A stretch of 64,000 bases of DNA. It comes from Lachnospiraceae bacterium 10-1 (GTDB taxonomy: Bacteria; Bacillota; Clostridia; Lachnospirales; Lachnospiraceae). Under the pieces are notes generated by a model, which had not been told where the DNA came from, searched no databases, and saw only the letters and a list, made by a program, of their open reading frames with translations. Made by a program: the position numbers and the translations under genes. Below are positions 1 to 8,771 of the stretch, piece by piece. The number at the start of each line of letters is the position of its first letter. Position 1 is the first letter of the stretch. Location: positions 120,288 through 184,287 of the forward strand of contig KE159817.1 of assembly GCA_000403495.2 (NCBI GenBank). Direction: 5' to 3'.

Positions 1-1
1 A

Positions 2-85
2 TTGTCAAGTGTTTTGACAAAAAAAGTGGGGGATTTTAATAAAAAAGGAATCTGAAAGCCTTATATTTACTGGCTTAAAGATTCC
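2..85 (+). promoter_or_regulatory. Inverted repeat, promoter-like boxes and hairpin upstream of the surface operon
   Basis: TTGTCAA (2-8) and TTGACAA (14-20) form an inverted repeat. The second arm contains a TTGACA box (14-19), with a weak TAATAA box 17 bp downstream (37-42). A hairpin follows at 47-85, with arms GGAATCT..AAGCC and GGCTT..AGATTCC. It could be an attenuator or the terminator of an upstream gene; no clean T-tract follows it. Function is inferred only. Confidence 0.35.
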
Positions 86-120
86 GAGAGATTATTTATT
101 AAGAAATGGAGGATGCAGAA

Positions 121-144
121 ATGCGTAAAGCAAAAATACAATGA
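121..144 (+). CDS. Possible 7-codon leader ORF overlapping the next start
   Basis: An ATG at 121 lies 8 bp after a strong GGAGG at 108-112. It encodes only MRKAKIQ before a TGA that overlaps the ATG at 141. The best ribosome-binding site therefore serves this tiny ORF rather than the M23 gene. It may couple translation, or the true start may have been lost to a one-base change in the A-rich stretch. Confidence 0.25.
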   Translation: MRKAKIQ

Positions 145-2315
145 GCAATAACAGGTTAAACAGTTCTGGCGCAGATAAAACTCTTAGAACACAGGAACCT
201 TTATCCCCGGCACAAGCTAATTCTAATCAGCAGCTACGCAGCAGAGAGGGAGAAGAAAGCGCTTATCAGAGTGAAGCGCATAAACACACTTACCATAATC
301 AGAGCCAGTCTTATAATGACCAGAGAAATCAGTACACAGAACAGGCATTCAATGATCCTGTTCTACCGGCAGCCAGTTATGATTATCAAAATGCGCCACC
401 GCCTGATATACAGAATACGTCAGGGGCTTATAGCAGATACATTTCAAAAGATGGATCTGATTCCATTTTTTCCTCTTCCGACTTTGACCTTGCCAATGCA
501 ACAGAAAACTATCTGCCAAAAGACAACAGTTTTTTCAGCGGAAAAATAGATGCAATTGATAAAAAGATAGCAAAAACAAGCGAGAAAGTCGGGCGTATAG
601 AAACAAACGGTCTGCAGTATAGAAATTCCTATAAGTTCTGGAAGCACAGGCTTGTTATTGATAAAAACAGTGAAAAAGCCAAAAGCTGGCATGACAGGGG
701 CCTGATTCATAAGGATGTTATTCATAAAGAGAAAACATACCGGATTGCAGGAAGATTAAAATTCCGCAGCGAAAAAATCGCCCTGACAGAGCGGAAGCAC
801 AGGCATGAGGTACGCAGCGCAGAAGGAAAATCAACCAGAAGGGGATTTTTTCTGCGCAGGCTGCATGACAGCATCAGGGAGAACCTGCAGGGAGATAATT
901 TTTCCGAAGATGAAACGATAGCTGAAATGAGGCGGAAAGCAAAAGCTGCTGCAAGAGGCGCCAGATGGAATGCAAAGCGGAATTACCGGAAGCTGAAACA
1001 TACCCTTGACGGATACAGCAGGCTTAAGTTTCAAAAAGTGCGTCTTTCCTCCCTAAATGAGCAAAAGGCACAGGCAGCCTACAGATCCGGCCTTGACCTG
1101 CAGAGAAGAAAGGCAGAGGAAGCAGCAAGACAGGGCCTTTTACGGGAAAAACAAAAACGCAAAATAAAAAAAGAAATGATACAAAATTATAAAAGAGAAC
1201 AGGGTAATTTTTTTGTTCGCACCAGAAATCAGCATAAGATGAAAAAAACAGTAAAGAAGGAAAAACGCATGGCCAGAAAAAGAACCAAAACGCTGGTCAA
1301 ATCATCAATTTCCCTGGCTGTTTTTTTCTTTTTTATTATTATCCTGTTTTTTCTTTTTGTTACAATACTGGTCAATACTGGAGGGGAAGCCGTTGTAAAT
1401 AGCGTCAGCCAGAATGACTATCAGGAAATGACGGATGTAACCCAGTATTTTCGGGATAAAGAGGCAGAATTAATGGAATATATAAAACCTGAAAATCTGG
1501 AACCAATCATTAAGGAAGAGGAACCGGACATTTATGAATTTATTTATGAAATGGATGAAATCAGTTATGATGCCAATACCCTTGTAGCTTACCTGTCTGC
1601 CAAATATAACCAGTTTAATCTGGATATGGTAAAGGCAGATCTGGATGAGATTTTTGAACTGTATTATACGCTGGAGTGGGAAATTAAGGAGGAATACCGG
1701 CTATTACCAGACACAACGCAGGCACCCGATCCGGTTACAGGTGAATATCCCCTGATCAATAAGCTGGTCAAAATTTGTTATATAAGATTAAAGAAAACAA
1801 ATTTTTATGAACTGCTGCAGGGCAGGATTGATGATGCCGCCAAACAGAATCAGATGGATGGCTTTTTTCTTTCAGGAAATGGCCAGCAAGTGTATGGTCC
1901 TGTAATGAATGTTGACTGGAGGAATAAAATCAGCAGCAACTTTGGACACAGAGTCCACCCAATTACAGGGGAAAAAAAGCTTCATGATGGTGTGGACATT
2001 GCGGTACCAACAGGTACCGCTCTTTACTCGGCAGTAAAAGGAACTGTAATTACATCAAGATATAGTGACTCGGCAGGAAATATGATAACCATTCAGACAG
2101 ATTCCGGATGGCAGATTACTTTTATGCATATGGACAGCCGGGCGGTAAGCGTCGGAGATCAGGTAGAGCAGGGGCAGTATGTAGGCGCCAGCGGAAATAC
2201 GGGAAACAGTACAGGTCCCCATTTACACTTACAAGTTCATGATTCTTCGGGAAAGGAAATCAATCCGGTATTTATTATTCCCTTTTCCACCATTGAAGCA
2301 TCAGAAACATTTTAA
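141..2315 (+). CDS. Membrane-anchored M23 peptidoglycan hydrolase of the conjugation machinery
   Basis: This 724-residue protein likely opens peptidoglycan locally for the conjugation channel, as do CD1108-like proteins of Tn1549/CTn-type elements. Residues 1-380 are hydrophilic, rich in Lys/Arg and Gln, and probably cytoplasmic with coiled-coil character. A single strong membrane segment lies near residues 390-412. The C-terminal 130 residues are a lysostaphin-type M23 domain with the zinc/catalytic residues in LHDGVD (H615, D619) and PHLHLQ (H694, H696). It starts an operon reaching to about 8682. The start at 141 overlaps a 7-codon leader ORF and lacks its own good ribosome-binding site. 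Confidence 0.85.
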   Translation: MSNNRLNSSGADKTLRTQEPLSPAQANSNQQLRSREGEESAYQSEAHKHTYHNQSQSYNDQRNQYTEQAFNDPVLPAASYDYQNAPPPDIQNTSGAYSRYISKDGSDSIFSSSDFDLANATENYLPKDNSFFSGKIDAIDKKIAKTSEKVGRIETNGLQYRNSYKFWKHRLVIDKNSEKAKSWHDRGLIHKDVIHKEKTYRIAGRLKFRSEKIALTERKHRHEVRSAEGKSTRRGFFLRRLHDSIRENLQGDNFSEDETIAEMRRKAKAAARGARWNAKRNYRKLKHTLDGYSRLKFQKVRLSSLNEQKAQAAYRSGLDLQRRKAEEAARQGLLREKQKRKIKKEMIQNYKREQGNFFVRTRNQHKMKKTVKKEKRMARKRTKTLVKSSISLAVFFFFIIILFFLFVTILVNTGGEAVVNSVSQNDYQEMTDVTQYFRDKEAELMEYIKPENLEPIIKEEEPDIYEFIYEMDEISYDANTLVAYLSAKYNQFNLDMVKADLDEIFELYYTLEWEIKEEYRLLPDTTQAPDPVTGEYPLINKLVKICYIRLKKTNFYELLQGRIDDAAKQNQMDGFFLSGNGQQVYGPVMNVDWRNKISSNFGHRVHPITGEKKLHDGVDIAVPTGTALYSAVKGTVITSRYSDSAGNMITIQTDSGWQITFMHMDSRAVSVGDQVEQGQYVGASGNTGNSTGPHLHLQVHDSSGKEINPVFIIPFSTIEASETF

Positions 2316-2340
2316 TTTATGAAAGGAGCACAGCTGCAAA

Positions 2341-2634
2341 ATGAAAAAAATAGAAAGCCTGGAAGCAATGGCAGAAAAGAAACGGGAAAGTATAAAAGTG
2401 AAACAACAATCAATAAAAAAAGATATTGATAAGCTTAGAGATATTGAGGCAGAAATAGAAATCCTAAAGGGGGAAGAATTCCGAAAGGACATCAATAAAC
2501 TAAATCTTACTCCAGAGGAATATGAAAAATTCCGTTTGTGTCTGGCGGATAAAGCAAATCTTCTGAATGTGATTAACCGGATGGCAGAAGAGAGCCGAAT
2601 ACAAAAGGAAGGTGTGAAGCCGCTATATGAGTAA
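2341..2634 (+). CDS. Small coiled-coil protein, DUF4315-like
   Basis: This is a 97-residue charged protein. Its N-terminal half (residues 5-45) is a continuous Lys/Glu-rich coiled coil, followed by a helical LTPEEYEKF segment. Length, layout and position between the M23 hydrolase and a DUF4366-type gene match DUF4315 proteins of clostridial ICEs; the role there is unknown. It overlaps the next gene by 8 bp, indicating translational coupling. An AAAGGAG ribosome-binding site precedes the ATG. Confidence 0.6.
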   Translation: MKKIESLEAMAEKKRESIKVKQQSIKKDIDKLRDIEAEIEILKGEEFRKDINKLNLTPEEYEKFRLCLADKANLLNVINRMAEESRIQKEGVKPLYE

Positions 2635-4132
2635 GAAGAAAATGAAGCCTGTTATTATTTTAAAGATAGTTTCATTGCTGATATTTTTGATGTTTTTGGC
2701 TTTATTAGCAGTCGCCATATATTATGCGACGTCGCATAAAAAATCTGAAAGTGAAACGTCTTTGGAACACCAAATGGAAACTGATGAACTGGCTGCACTT
2801 TTAGAAAAAAACAGCAGCTCTGCTGTTGAAAGTAATGAAGTGATGGAAGCAGCGGAACATACTGTTTCAGGTAATGAAACAGGAGCAGACAGTAAAGAAA
2901 CAGAAGAGCCGAATGCAGAAAACGAGAACCATATGCCGCTATATCTTACAGATCTTTATGCAGAAAAGGGCGACACTGCGGTATTTAAATGCTATGACAG
3001 CGGGGCAGAATCTTATGCATGGGAATATTATGATATGGCTTTTAATGCATGGAAAAAAGCAGATATGGAAAACGTCCAGAATTCAAAGGATGAGCTTGGA
3101 AGGGAGGTATCAGGATTTGGAATTAAAGCAGATGAAAATATGGATGGAACGGTAGTAAGGTGCACGATCCATTTTAAAGATCCTGATAAAGAGGATGAAA
3201 CACAGGAGGCGTCACTTTTTATTCTGCCTGGCAGAATAAAAAAGATATCCATAGAAGATAAATTTACTGCTGATGCAAATTATTGTTTAAGTACAAGAGA
3301 ACTGCCTGTGAAGGTAATTTATGCTGACGGAACGGACGAAATCATAACAGGATTAAATCATCTTTATTTTGTCATATCTGAGGAAAAGAAGGATCAATCT
3401 GTTTCCATTTCGGGAAACCGTGTTGAAACCACTACGCTCATAATGACAGAATGCGACTATCTGTATACTGGCATGAAAGAACAGGAGCAGCTTGTAAGGT
3501 ATCATCCGGATATGGCTGAAATAATCGAAACAAAGGCAGTGATCAAAGGGGAAGATACCATTGCCCCGGTCATTATGGAAGTAACAGTAAGCCCATATGA
3601 AGTAAGCAATACAGACGGGCCGGTAACACTAACTGTTAAAATCAAAGCTGAGGATAATGTTACCCCATATCCAAATCTGGAATATGCATTTTTGTATTCA
3701 GATCAGGAACCGAAGGAGGAAGACTGGGGAAAGAAATCTTCTTTTGAAACTGATATTGCCAGAAATGGAATATATACTGCATATGTCAGAGACAGCAGCG
3801 GAAATACAGCCCAAATGGAAAAGGAGATTATTACTGTGGATATGAAGGCACCGGTGATTAAATCCATTTCACTGGCAGAAGAAACTAACTGGTGCAGGAG
3901 CAATACAATTCAGGTATCAGCACATGATGCAAGCGACATACTGTATTGCTACGAAAACCATTCAGGCGGTTCCTCCGGCTGGATTACCTACTCCGAATAT
4001 ACCGTTGATAAAAATGGAATATGGATTATCCGTGTGAAGGATGCAGCAGGAAATGTATCAGAGGCAGAAGAAATTGAGATCTCCAATATAGATAAAGAAG
4101 CACCAGTCATACATAATATCAGCATTAAATAA
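2627..4132 (+). CDS. Surface protein with N-terminal anchor and Ig-like repeats
   Basis: This 501-residue protein has one N-terminal membrane segment (about residues 9-30) and a Glu/Ser-rich spacer. Beta-rich Ig-like modules follow, including two with APVI..(S/T) starts and VRDSSGN / VKDAAGN endings typical of bacterial Ig-like repeats. It ends in a third repeat start (EAPVIHNISIK), so the array may have been shortened. It is probably displayed outside the membrane, as an adhesin or pilus-associated component of conjugation. A perfect 18-bp palindrome lies in its codons 33-37 just after the membrane segment. No enzymatic motif was seen. Confidence 0.6.
   Translation: MSKKKMKPVIILKIVSLLIFLMFLALLAVAIYYATSHKKSESETSLEHQMETDELAALLEKNSSSAVESNEVMEAAEHTVSGNETGADSKETEEPNAENENHMPLYLTDLYAEKGDTAVFKCYDSGAESYAWEYYDMAFNAWKKADMENVQNSKDELGREVSGFGIKADENMDGTVVRCTIHFKDPDKEDETQEASLFILPGRIKKISIEDKFTADANYCLSTRELPVKVIYADGTDEIITGLNHLYFVISEEKKDQSVSISGNRVETTTLIMTECDYLYTGMKEQEQLVRYHPDMAEIIETKAVIKGEDTIAPVIMEVTVSPYEVSNTDGPVTLTVKIKAEDNVTPYPNLEYAFLYSDQEPKEEDWGKKSSFETDIARNGIYTAYVRDSSGNTAQMEKEIITVDMKAPVIKSISLAEETNWCRSNTIQVSAHDASDILYCYENHSGGSSGWITYSEYTVDKNGIWIIRVKDAAGNVSEAEEIEISNIDKEAPVIHNISIK
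2722..2739. repeat. 18-bp perfect palindrome, copy 1
   Basis: TTATGCGACGTCGCATAA is perfectly self-complementary and CG-rich in an AT-rich gene. It is read in frame as part of the peptide YATSHK. The same string recurs at 6793-6810 in another gene, in the same reading phase. Confidence 0.9.
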
Positions 4133-4151
4133 AAAGGAGTGAATAAAAAAC

Positions 4152-5306
4152 ATGAATAAAAAAACAGGACAGGCCATCAGGAAAGCACTGATGGCATTAT
4201 TTCTGCTCTTATGCAACAGCAGTACAGAATTGAAAGTATATGCTTCTGACGGGCAGGAATATATCACTATATCAGTAGATGCTACTGATGAAAATGGAAA
4301 TCTGCTTTATGCCATAGATACAGATGATCCATCTGCATTTACATCATCTAATGAATTTTCCGTGCCAGCAGGAACCCACCATACCATATATGTAAAAGAT
4401 GCCGCCGGAAATATTTCTTCACAGGAATTCAGTCCGGTGGAAACAAATGCCCAAATGAATGAAGGAGATACAGACAACCGTACAGTTAACATTGATGTTA
4501 CTTTAAATGACACTCCGGAGCAGGCGGAATATGGATATCCGGGAATGTCAGATCCGGCTGAATCAGGACAGGGAACCATTTATGAAAAAATCACAACGGA
4601 TGCCACAGATCAAAATGCAGAACGTATCTTTTATACGATTACAACAGATGAGGGAGAAGTTTTTTATATGGTAATTGATCAGGGGCAGAGCAGTAACAAC
4701 GTGTATTTATTAGATCAAGTCAATTTATCTGATCTAAAAACGCTTGCAGCGGATGACAGCGGTGAAACAGAAACGGAAGAGTCTTCTTCATTGCTGAGTG
4801 CTCTGAGTAATGATGATCAAAATACAGAAATTAATTCCAAAGACACTGAAATATCAAATACTTCAAAAAAAGAAAACACTATGATGAGAAATTTGATTTT
4901 TCTTTTAATCTTTGCAGCAGCCGGCGGAGGATATTATTATTACAAAAATATTTATAAAGATAAAAAAGATGAACAAATGGATCTGATGGATGCATTAGAC
5001 AAGGAAGATTTTGTTGCGGAGGATGAATCTGATGAGGAAGCTGATTTCGGACTGGATGAAGACTATCAGGAACAAATAATGCAGCAGCTTATCGAAGATG
5101 ACGAAGATGACAGCGACGATAATGATGCATTTCATGGCGGTAATGATGCTGTTCAAGAGGAAATTTTTGCAGAGAATCTTATGAATTATATACAGGAAGA
5201 AAAAACGGATATTTTTGCCGATACAGTATCCCATGAAAACAGTGAAAATATTGAAGAAGATGAGGATGACGAGGACGAGGATCTGGATGAGGAGGAGGAC
5301 GAATAA
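4152..5306 (+). CDS. DUF4366-like secreted/membrane protein with acidic tail
   Basis: This 384-residue protein has a signal peptide (residues 1-32, ending near VYAS). Its extracellular part contains an Ig-like motif related to the upstream protein (VKDAAGN). A second membrane segment (about residues 249-268, with a Gly-Gly-Gly and Tyr run) leads to a very acidic cytoplasmic tail ending in Glu/Asp repeats. This layout matches DUF4366 proteins of Gram-positive conjugative elements. The start follows AAGGAG, and the stop overlaps the next start (TAATG). The acidic tail may bind a basic partner; that is inference. Confidence 0.65.
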   Translation: MNKKTGQAIRKALMALFLLLCNSSTELKVYASDGQEYITISVDATDENGNLLYAIDTDDPSAFTSSNEFSVPAGTHHTIYVKDAAGNISSQEFSPVETNAQMNEGDTDNRTVNIDVTLNDTPEQAEYGYPGMSDPAESGQGTIYEKITTDATDQNAERIFYTITTDEGEVFYMVIDQGQSSNNVYLLDQVNLSDLKTLAADDSGETETEESSSLLSALSNDDQNTEINSKDTEISNTSKKENTMMRNLIFLLIFAAAGGGYYYYKNIYKDKKDEQMDLMDALDKEDFVAEDESDEEADFGLDEDYQEQIMQQLIEDDEDDSDDNDAFHGGNDAVQEEIFAENLMNYIQEEKTDIFADTVSHENSENIEEDEDDEDEDLDEEEDE

Positions 5307-6382
5307 TGCTAAGAAAAATTAATTTCAAATCTAAAAAGACTGTAATTATAGGAAGCATAATTTTAGTCATAGTTCTCTGTGCAATTCTGGCAGTAGGCGC
5401 TTCTGCTAACAAGGGAGCCAATGAAGCGGAAACTTATGATTATAATGAAACTGAACAGGCACTTGCAGAAGAGGTAAAGGAATATCTGTCACAATACATG
5501 TCGCTCCCAGAACATACCAGCAACGCTATAGCGGATGCAGCAGTACAAAACTATAACATTGTCATGGAATCAGGAACAGATGTTATTAATGATGAGATTA
5601 CTGATGCGGTCAGAAAAAGAATCAGAAGCACTATATTTGCTTTTGCTGACAATCCTGAACAATTGACAGATGATACACTGGATGCCCTGTCATCAGGAGT
5701 AACCGAAATTATATGGAATGCAGTACTGCTGCAGCTTACACAAAGCGGAATCATTATTTCGGAAGAACAGAAAGAAGAATATGAATATTTAATTCAGAGT
5801 CTTCAAGGACAGATAGATGCCTTAAAGGAGAGAAAATCAAAGATATCCATTCAGGCCAATATCACTGATAACACAGAAAGAGACATTACCAGTGATGAAC
5901 TGCTTACCAGTATTGACAATCTGAGTGAGGAAGAAATAAAAGCACTGTCTGAAAAGCTGGGCATATCTGCAGAACAATTCAGGGAATGGCTAGAAGCTTC
6001 CATGAATCAGTCAAATACAAATATAAAAGAATTAGAAGATGAAATTGAAAAACTGCGTAAGGAACTGGAAAAGGAAATATCATCTGTTTCAGGAAAGCCA
6101 GGTGCAGCGGGAAAGACGGGAGAAAAAGGCGCCACAGGAGCAACGGGAGCAGCCGGAAATGATGGAAAAACCACATATATTGCATATGCTGATGATGCTT
6201 ATGGAAGCAATTTTTCTCTTGTGCCCACGGAAACATCCAAGTACATAGGCACCTGTATTTCTAACGATAAGCAGCAGCCCAAGGATTATAAAATGTACAG
6301 CAATTGGCAGGAATACCGTACTTATATTATCACATCTACTACTGATCAGGACACAGGAGTTACCACAGTATATATCAACTAA
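5306..6382 (+). CDS. Coiled-coil fibre protein with collagen-like repeats and phage-fibre-like tip
   Basis: This 358-residue protein has an N-terminal membrane anchor (about residues 10-32), a long helical region with heptad-like Glu/Lys/Leu (residues 150-260), and nine consecutive Gly-X-Y triplets (residues 263-289). A C-terminal beta domain follows (YIAYADDAYGSNFS ... KYIG ... YSNWQEYRTY). Collagen triplets leading into such a domain are familiar from phage tail fibres and trimeric surface fibres. It probably forms a trimeric filament outside the cell, perhaps contacting recipients. It is paralogous in layout to the next gene. Confidence 0.6.
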   Translation: MLRKINFKSKKTVIIGSIILVIVLCAILAVGASANKGANEAETYDYNETEQALAEEVKEYLSQYMSLPEHTSNAIADAAVQNYNIVMESGTDVINDEITDAVRKRIRSTIFAFADNPEQLTDDTLDALSSGVTEIIWNAVLLQLTQSGIIISEEQKEEYEYLIQSLQGQIDALKERKSKISIQANITDNTERDITSDELLTSIDNLSEEEIKALSEKLGISAEQFREWLEASMNQSNTNIKELEDEIEKLRKELEKEISSVSGKPGAAGKTGEKGATGATGAAGNDGKTTYIAYADDAYGSNFSLVPTETSKYIGTCISNDKQQPKDYKMYSNWQEYRTYIITSTTDQDTGVTTVYIN

Positions 6383-6400
6383 TGAGAGGAGGCAGTATAT

Positions 6401-7504
6401 TTGGATAAAATAAAAAAAGTTTTAAAAAAATATATTCATCCATTTTTTATTCTTTGCATGATGTTGATTATTATTGCCGGAATGTTAATTATACATAACA
6501 GCAGACAGAAATATGCAACAGAAGAATGGATTTTTGAATATTTCGAAAAGTATAATGACCGGCTATCTGATCTGGATATTCAGGTTTTAACGCAAAACTT
6601 ATCATTAGAAATTGATAAAAAACTGGAAGAATTGGATTGTTCCGAAGAGTTGACCAAAGAACAGCTTATGGCTCTTCTTGCAATGGTCAATGAAGAACTG
6701 CAGTATGCAAATTTCAGTATTCCACAAGAGGAAGTTTCCAGAATATCTACTGATATTGTGAAAAAAATTGTAGCCGAAAGCATGGAAGAATTTTATGCGA
6801 CGTCGCATAAAACAGATGAAATAATAGACAGTCTTGGGGGGCAGTTATTTGAAATCAGGACTATAATGGAAAAATTAGAACAAGAAGAAATCAGCAGTAT
6901 ATCAGAACAGCAGGTAAAAGAAATTGCCAGGGCTGCAGGACTGGAAGAAGAGACTGTGAAAAATTGGATCAGAGAGATCCATTCCTCAGATACAGATAAA
7001 TATGATGCAGCTATACAGGAATTGTCTGAACTGCTTGACACTGACACTGAAAATTTAAAGAAACTCTTAGCGGATGCCAGGCTACAGGATGATGCAATAG
7101 AATATCTTGCAAACCGGCTTGAAATAACGGAGGAGAGGTTAAACACCATTTTAAATATAGCAGGTAATTCATCTAATCGTGAACTGCTGGAATTGGCCGC
7201 CAGATTAAAAGCAGCAGAATCAGAACTGCAGAACCAGATGAAAAGTGATATGTCCCTTATCACCAACAGCATTACATCAGTCCAGCAGCAGATCATAACC
7301 AATAAAAATATCACAGAAGAAACGATTCAGGAAAACAGGCAGGATACATTATCTGCAATCGCAGCAAATAGAGCTGAAACAGATGCACAGATAAGTACAA
7401 ATAAGGAAAAGACGGATGCTGCCATACAAGAGCTGCAGCAGAATGTTTTATTTTATGAATATGATGAAGATACAAATACATTAAAGCTTTTTGGATGTCA
7501 GTAG
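6401..7504 (+). CDS. Membrane-anchored coiled-coil protein, paralogue of the upstream fibre gene
   Basis: This 367-residue protein begins with TTG after GAGAGGAGG. It has one membrane segment (about residues 12-30) followed by almost uninterrupted helical coiled coil. Segments such as ISEQQVKEIARAAGLEEE resemble LSEEEIKALSEKLGISAE of the preceding protein, indicating an old duplication. The C-terminus (FYEYDEDTNTLKLFG) is a short beta motif and the collagen stretch is missing. It is likely exported and oligomeric. The second copy of the palindrome falls in codons 131-138. Confidence 0.55.
   Translation: MDKIKKVLKKYIHPFFILCMMLIIIAGMLIIHNSRQKYATEEWIFEYFEKYNDRLSDLDIQVLTQNLSLEIDKKLEELDCSEELTKEQLMALLAMVNEELQYANFSIPQEEVSRISTDIVKKIVAESMEEFYATSHKTDEIIDSLGGQLFEIRTIMEKLEQEEISSISEQQVKEIARAAGLEEETVKNWIREIHSSDTDKYDAAIQELSELLDTDTENLKKLLADARLQDDAIEYLANRLEITEERLNTILNIAGNSSNRELLELAARLKAAESELQNQMKSDMSLITNSITSVQQQIITNKNITEETIQENRQDTLSAIAANRAETDAQISTNKEKTDAAIQELQQNVLFYEYDEDTNTLKLFGCQ
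6791..6812. repeat. Perfect palindrome, copy 2 (22 bp including 18-bp core)
   Basis: The 18-bp core at 6793-6810 is identical to the palindrome at 2722-2739. Here symmetry extends two more bases on each side. It again encodes YATSHK in the same frame. Confidence 0.9.
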
Positions 7505-7514
7505 GAGGGAAAGA

Positions 7515-7712
7515 ATGAAAAAGAAATTAAAATATATAATCCTAGCAGCAATATTAGTTTTTCTTGCAGGCGTACAGGCATCTGCAAGTAATCAAAATCT
7601 GCATAGTAAAGGGATACTCATTCTTAAAGATGGTGCAGATTTTGCCTTTTATGCAGATGATGTTTATTATTTACAAAGGGAACTGGATGCTCTTTTCAAT
7701 GAAATAAATTAA
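7515..7712 (+). CDS. Small secreted protein, SKG type
   Basis: This 65-residue protein has a clear signal peptide (MKKKLKYIILAAILVFLAG, cleavage near ASA). The mature part (HSKGILILKDGADFAFYADD) resembles residues 43-75 of the next protein. AGGAGGG precedes the ATG at 7515, which is preferred over an upstream in-frame codon. Both small proteins may be subunits of one extracellular structure; function unknown. Confidence 0.6.
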   Translation: MKKKLKYIILAAILVFLAGVQASASNQNLHSKGILILKDGADFAFYADDVYYLQRELDALFNEIN

Positions 7713-7731
7713 TAATTTGGAGGAAGAGAAG

Positions 7732-8682
7732 ATGAAAAAAACAAATACAAATAAGAAGATATATATTTTTTTAGCAGTTATATTTCTAGCCGGATTAATT
7801 GGAATCAGTCTAACTGCTAATGCAAGAACAGAAAAAAGATCTGCCAATATAAAATCTAAGGGAATTATTGATTTTGAAAATGGTGCTGCAGTAATTGACT
7901 TTTCTGATTTGACATACCTTGCAGATGAGATTGATTTATTGGAGGATACTTATAAAAGTGAAACGGTAGATGCCTTGTCGCAAATCAGCATGTATTTTAA
8001 TATGGACGGGACAACTACACGTGATCAGAATCAGAGTAATTTAGCAATTGAAAATGCAAACATCCTTCCATTTAGTACTATCACAGACGGTATAATCAAT
8101 TCTCAGAGCATTCCAGGCGAAAGAACATATACGGGAACATTGCCGGGAGAAAATGCAGAAATAAGCGGAAATATATCTGCAGCAGATGCAGAAAAAATGA
8201 GTCTTGGTACAGCAGCATGGGTGGATGGCACATTGATGATCGGCACTGGAGCAGACAATAATTTTTATTATAATCAAGGATATACAAAAGGCTGGGCTGA
8301 TGGATATGATGAAAAGTTAGATAATATTGATGTGGAATATGTATACCATGTACACACCGGCAGTCCGGATAATGGTGGCGGATGCTATTCACAGCCAATC
8401 AATGAGCCAATTGTTAAATCATGCAGAGTCATTGTAGGCGGATGTGAAGGCGGTGGAACAAGTGAGCCGGATGGTCATTGTACTTGTGAGTATGAGACAA
8501 CCCATTATGATTGTGGTGCAGGATCCAGCAGAGGAACCCGAAGGCACATGAATCCACCTCATTTTTCTACGACTCAATACAATCATGATTATATTGATGG
8601 ATACAGATTTACAGGTAAATATGCATTGGGATGTAAAAAAACGGAGCAAACGATAGAATCCGCAACAATAGTTTTTCATTAG
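7732..8682 (+). CDS. Secreted cysteine-containing surface protein, SKG type
   Basis: This 316-residue protein has a signal peptide or anchor (residues 8-31) and an SKGIIDFENGAAVIDFSD segment shared with the preceding small protein. The C-terminal half is rich in Gly, His and Cys (HVHTG, GGCY, CTCEYETTHYDCG). Similar tails occur in large exported proteins of gut Clostridia (recalled, not searched). The GGAGG at 7719-7723 sets the start at ATG 7732. It is the last gene of the surface operon, followed by a terminator at 8695. Disulfides or metal binding by the tail are possible. Confidence 0.55.
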   Translation: MKKTNTNKKIYIFLAVIFLAGLIGISLTANARTEKRSANIKSKGIIDFENGAAVIDFSDLTYLADEIDLLEDTYKSETVDALSQISMYFNMDGTTTRDQNQSNLAIENANILPFSTITDGIINSQSIPGERTYTGTLPGENAEISGNISAADAEKMSLGTAAWVDGTLMIGTGADNNFYYNQGYTKGWADGYDEKLDNIDVEYVYHVHTGSPDNGGGCYSQPINEPIVKSCRVIVGGCEGGGTSEPDGHCTCEYETTHYDCGAGSSRGTRRHMNPPHFSTTQYNHDYIDGYRFTGKYALGCKKTEQTIESATIVFH

Positions 8683-8694
8683 TTCGAATAAAAG

Positions 8695-8735
8695 AAAGAG
8701 CTGGGCAGTTAATTTAGAATGCCTGGCTCTTTTTT
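8695..8735 (+). terminator. Rho-independent terminator after the surface operon
   Basis: AAAGAGCTGGGCA (8695-8707) pairs with TGCCTGGCTCTTT (8720-8732), with one internal mismatch, followed by a T-run. Confidence 0.8.
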
Positions 8736-8771
8736 ATCCGGCATTACACAAAGGCAAGGAGAGGACTTTAT

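Noticed and set aside
6793-7314. 173-codon minus-strand frame inside the coiled-coil gene
   Set aside because: Long Ser/Leu-rich antisense frame caused by repetitive Glu/Ala codons on the coding strand.
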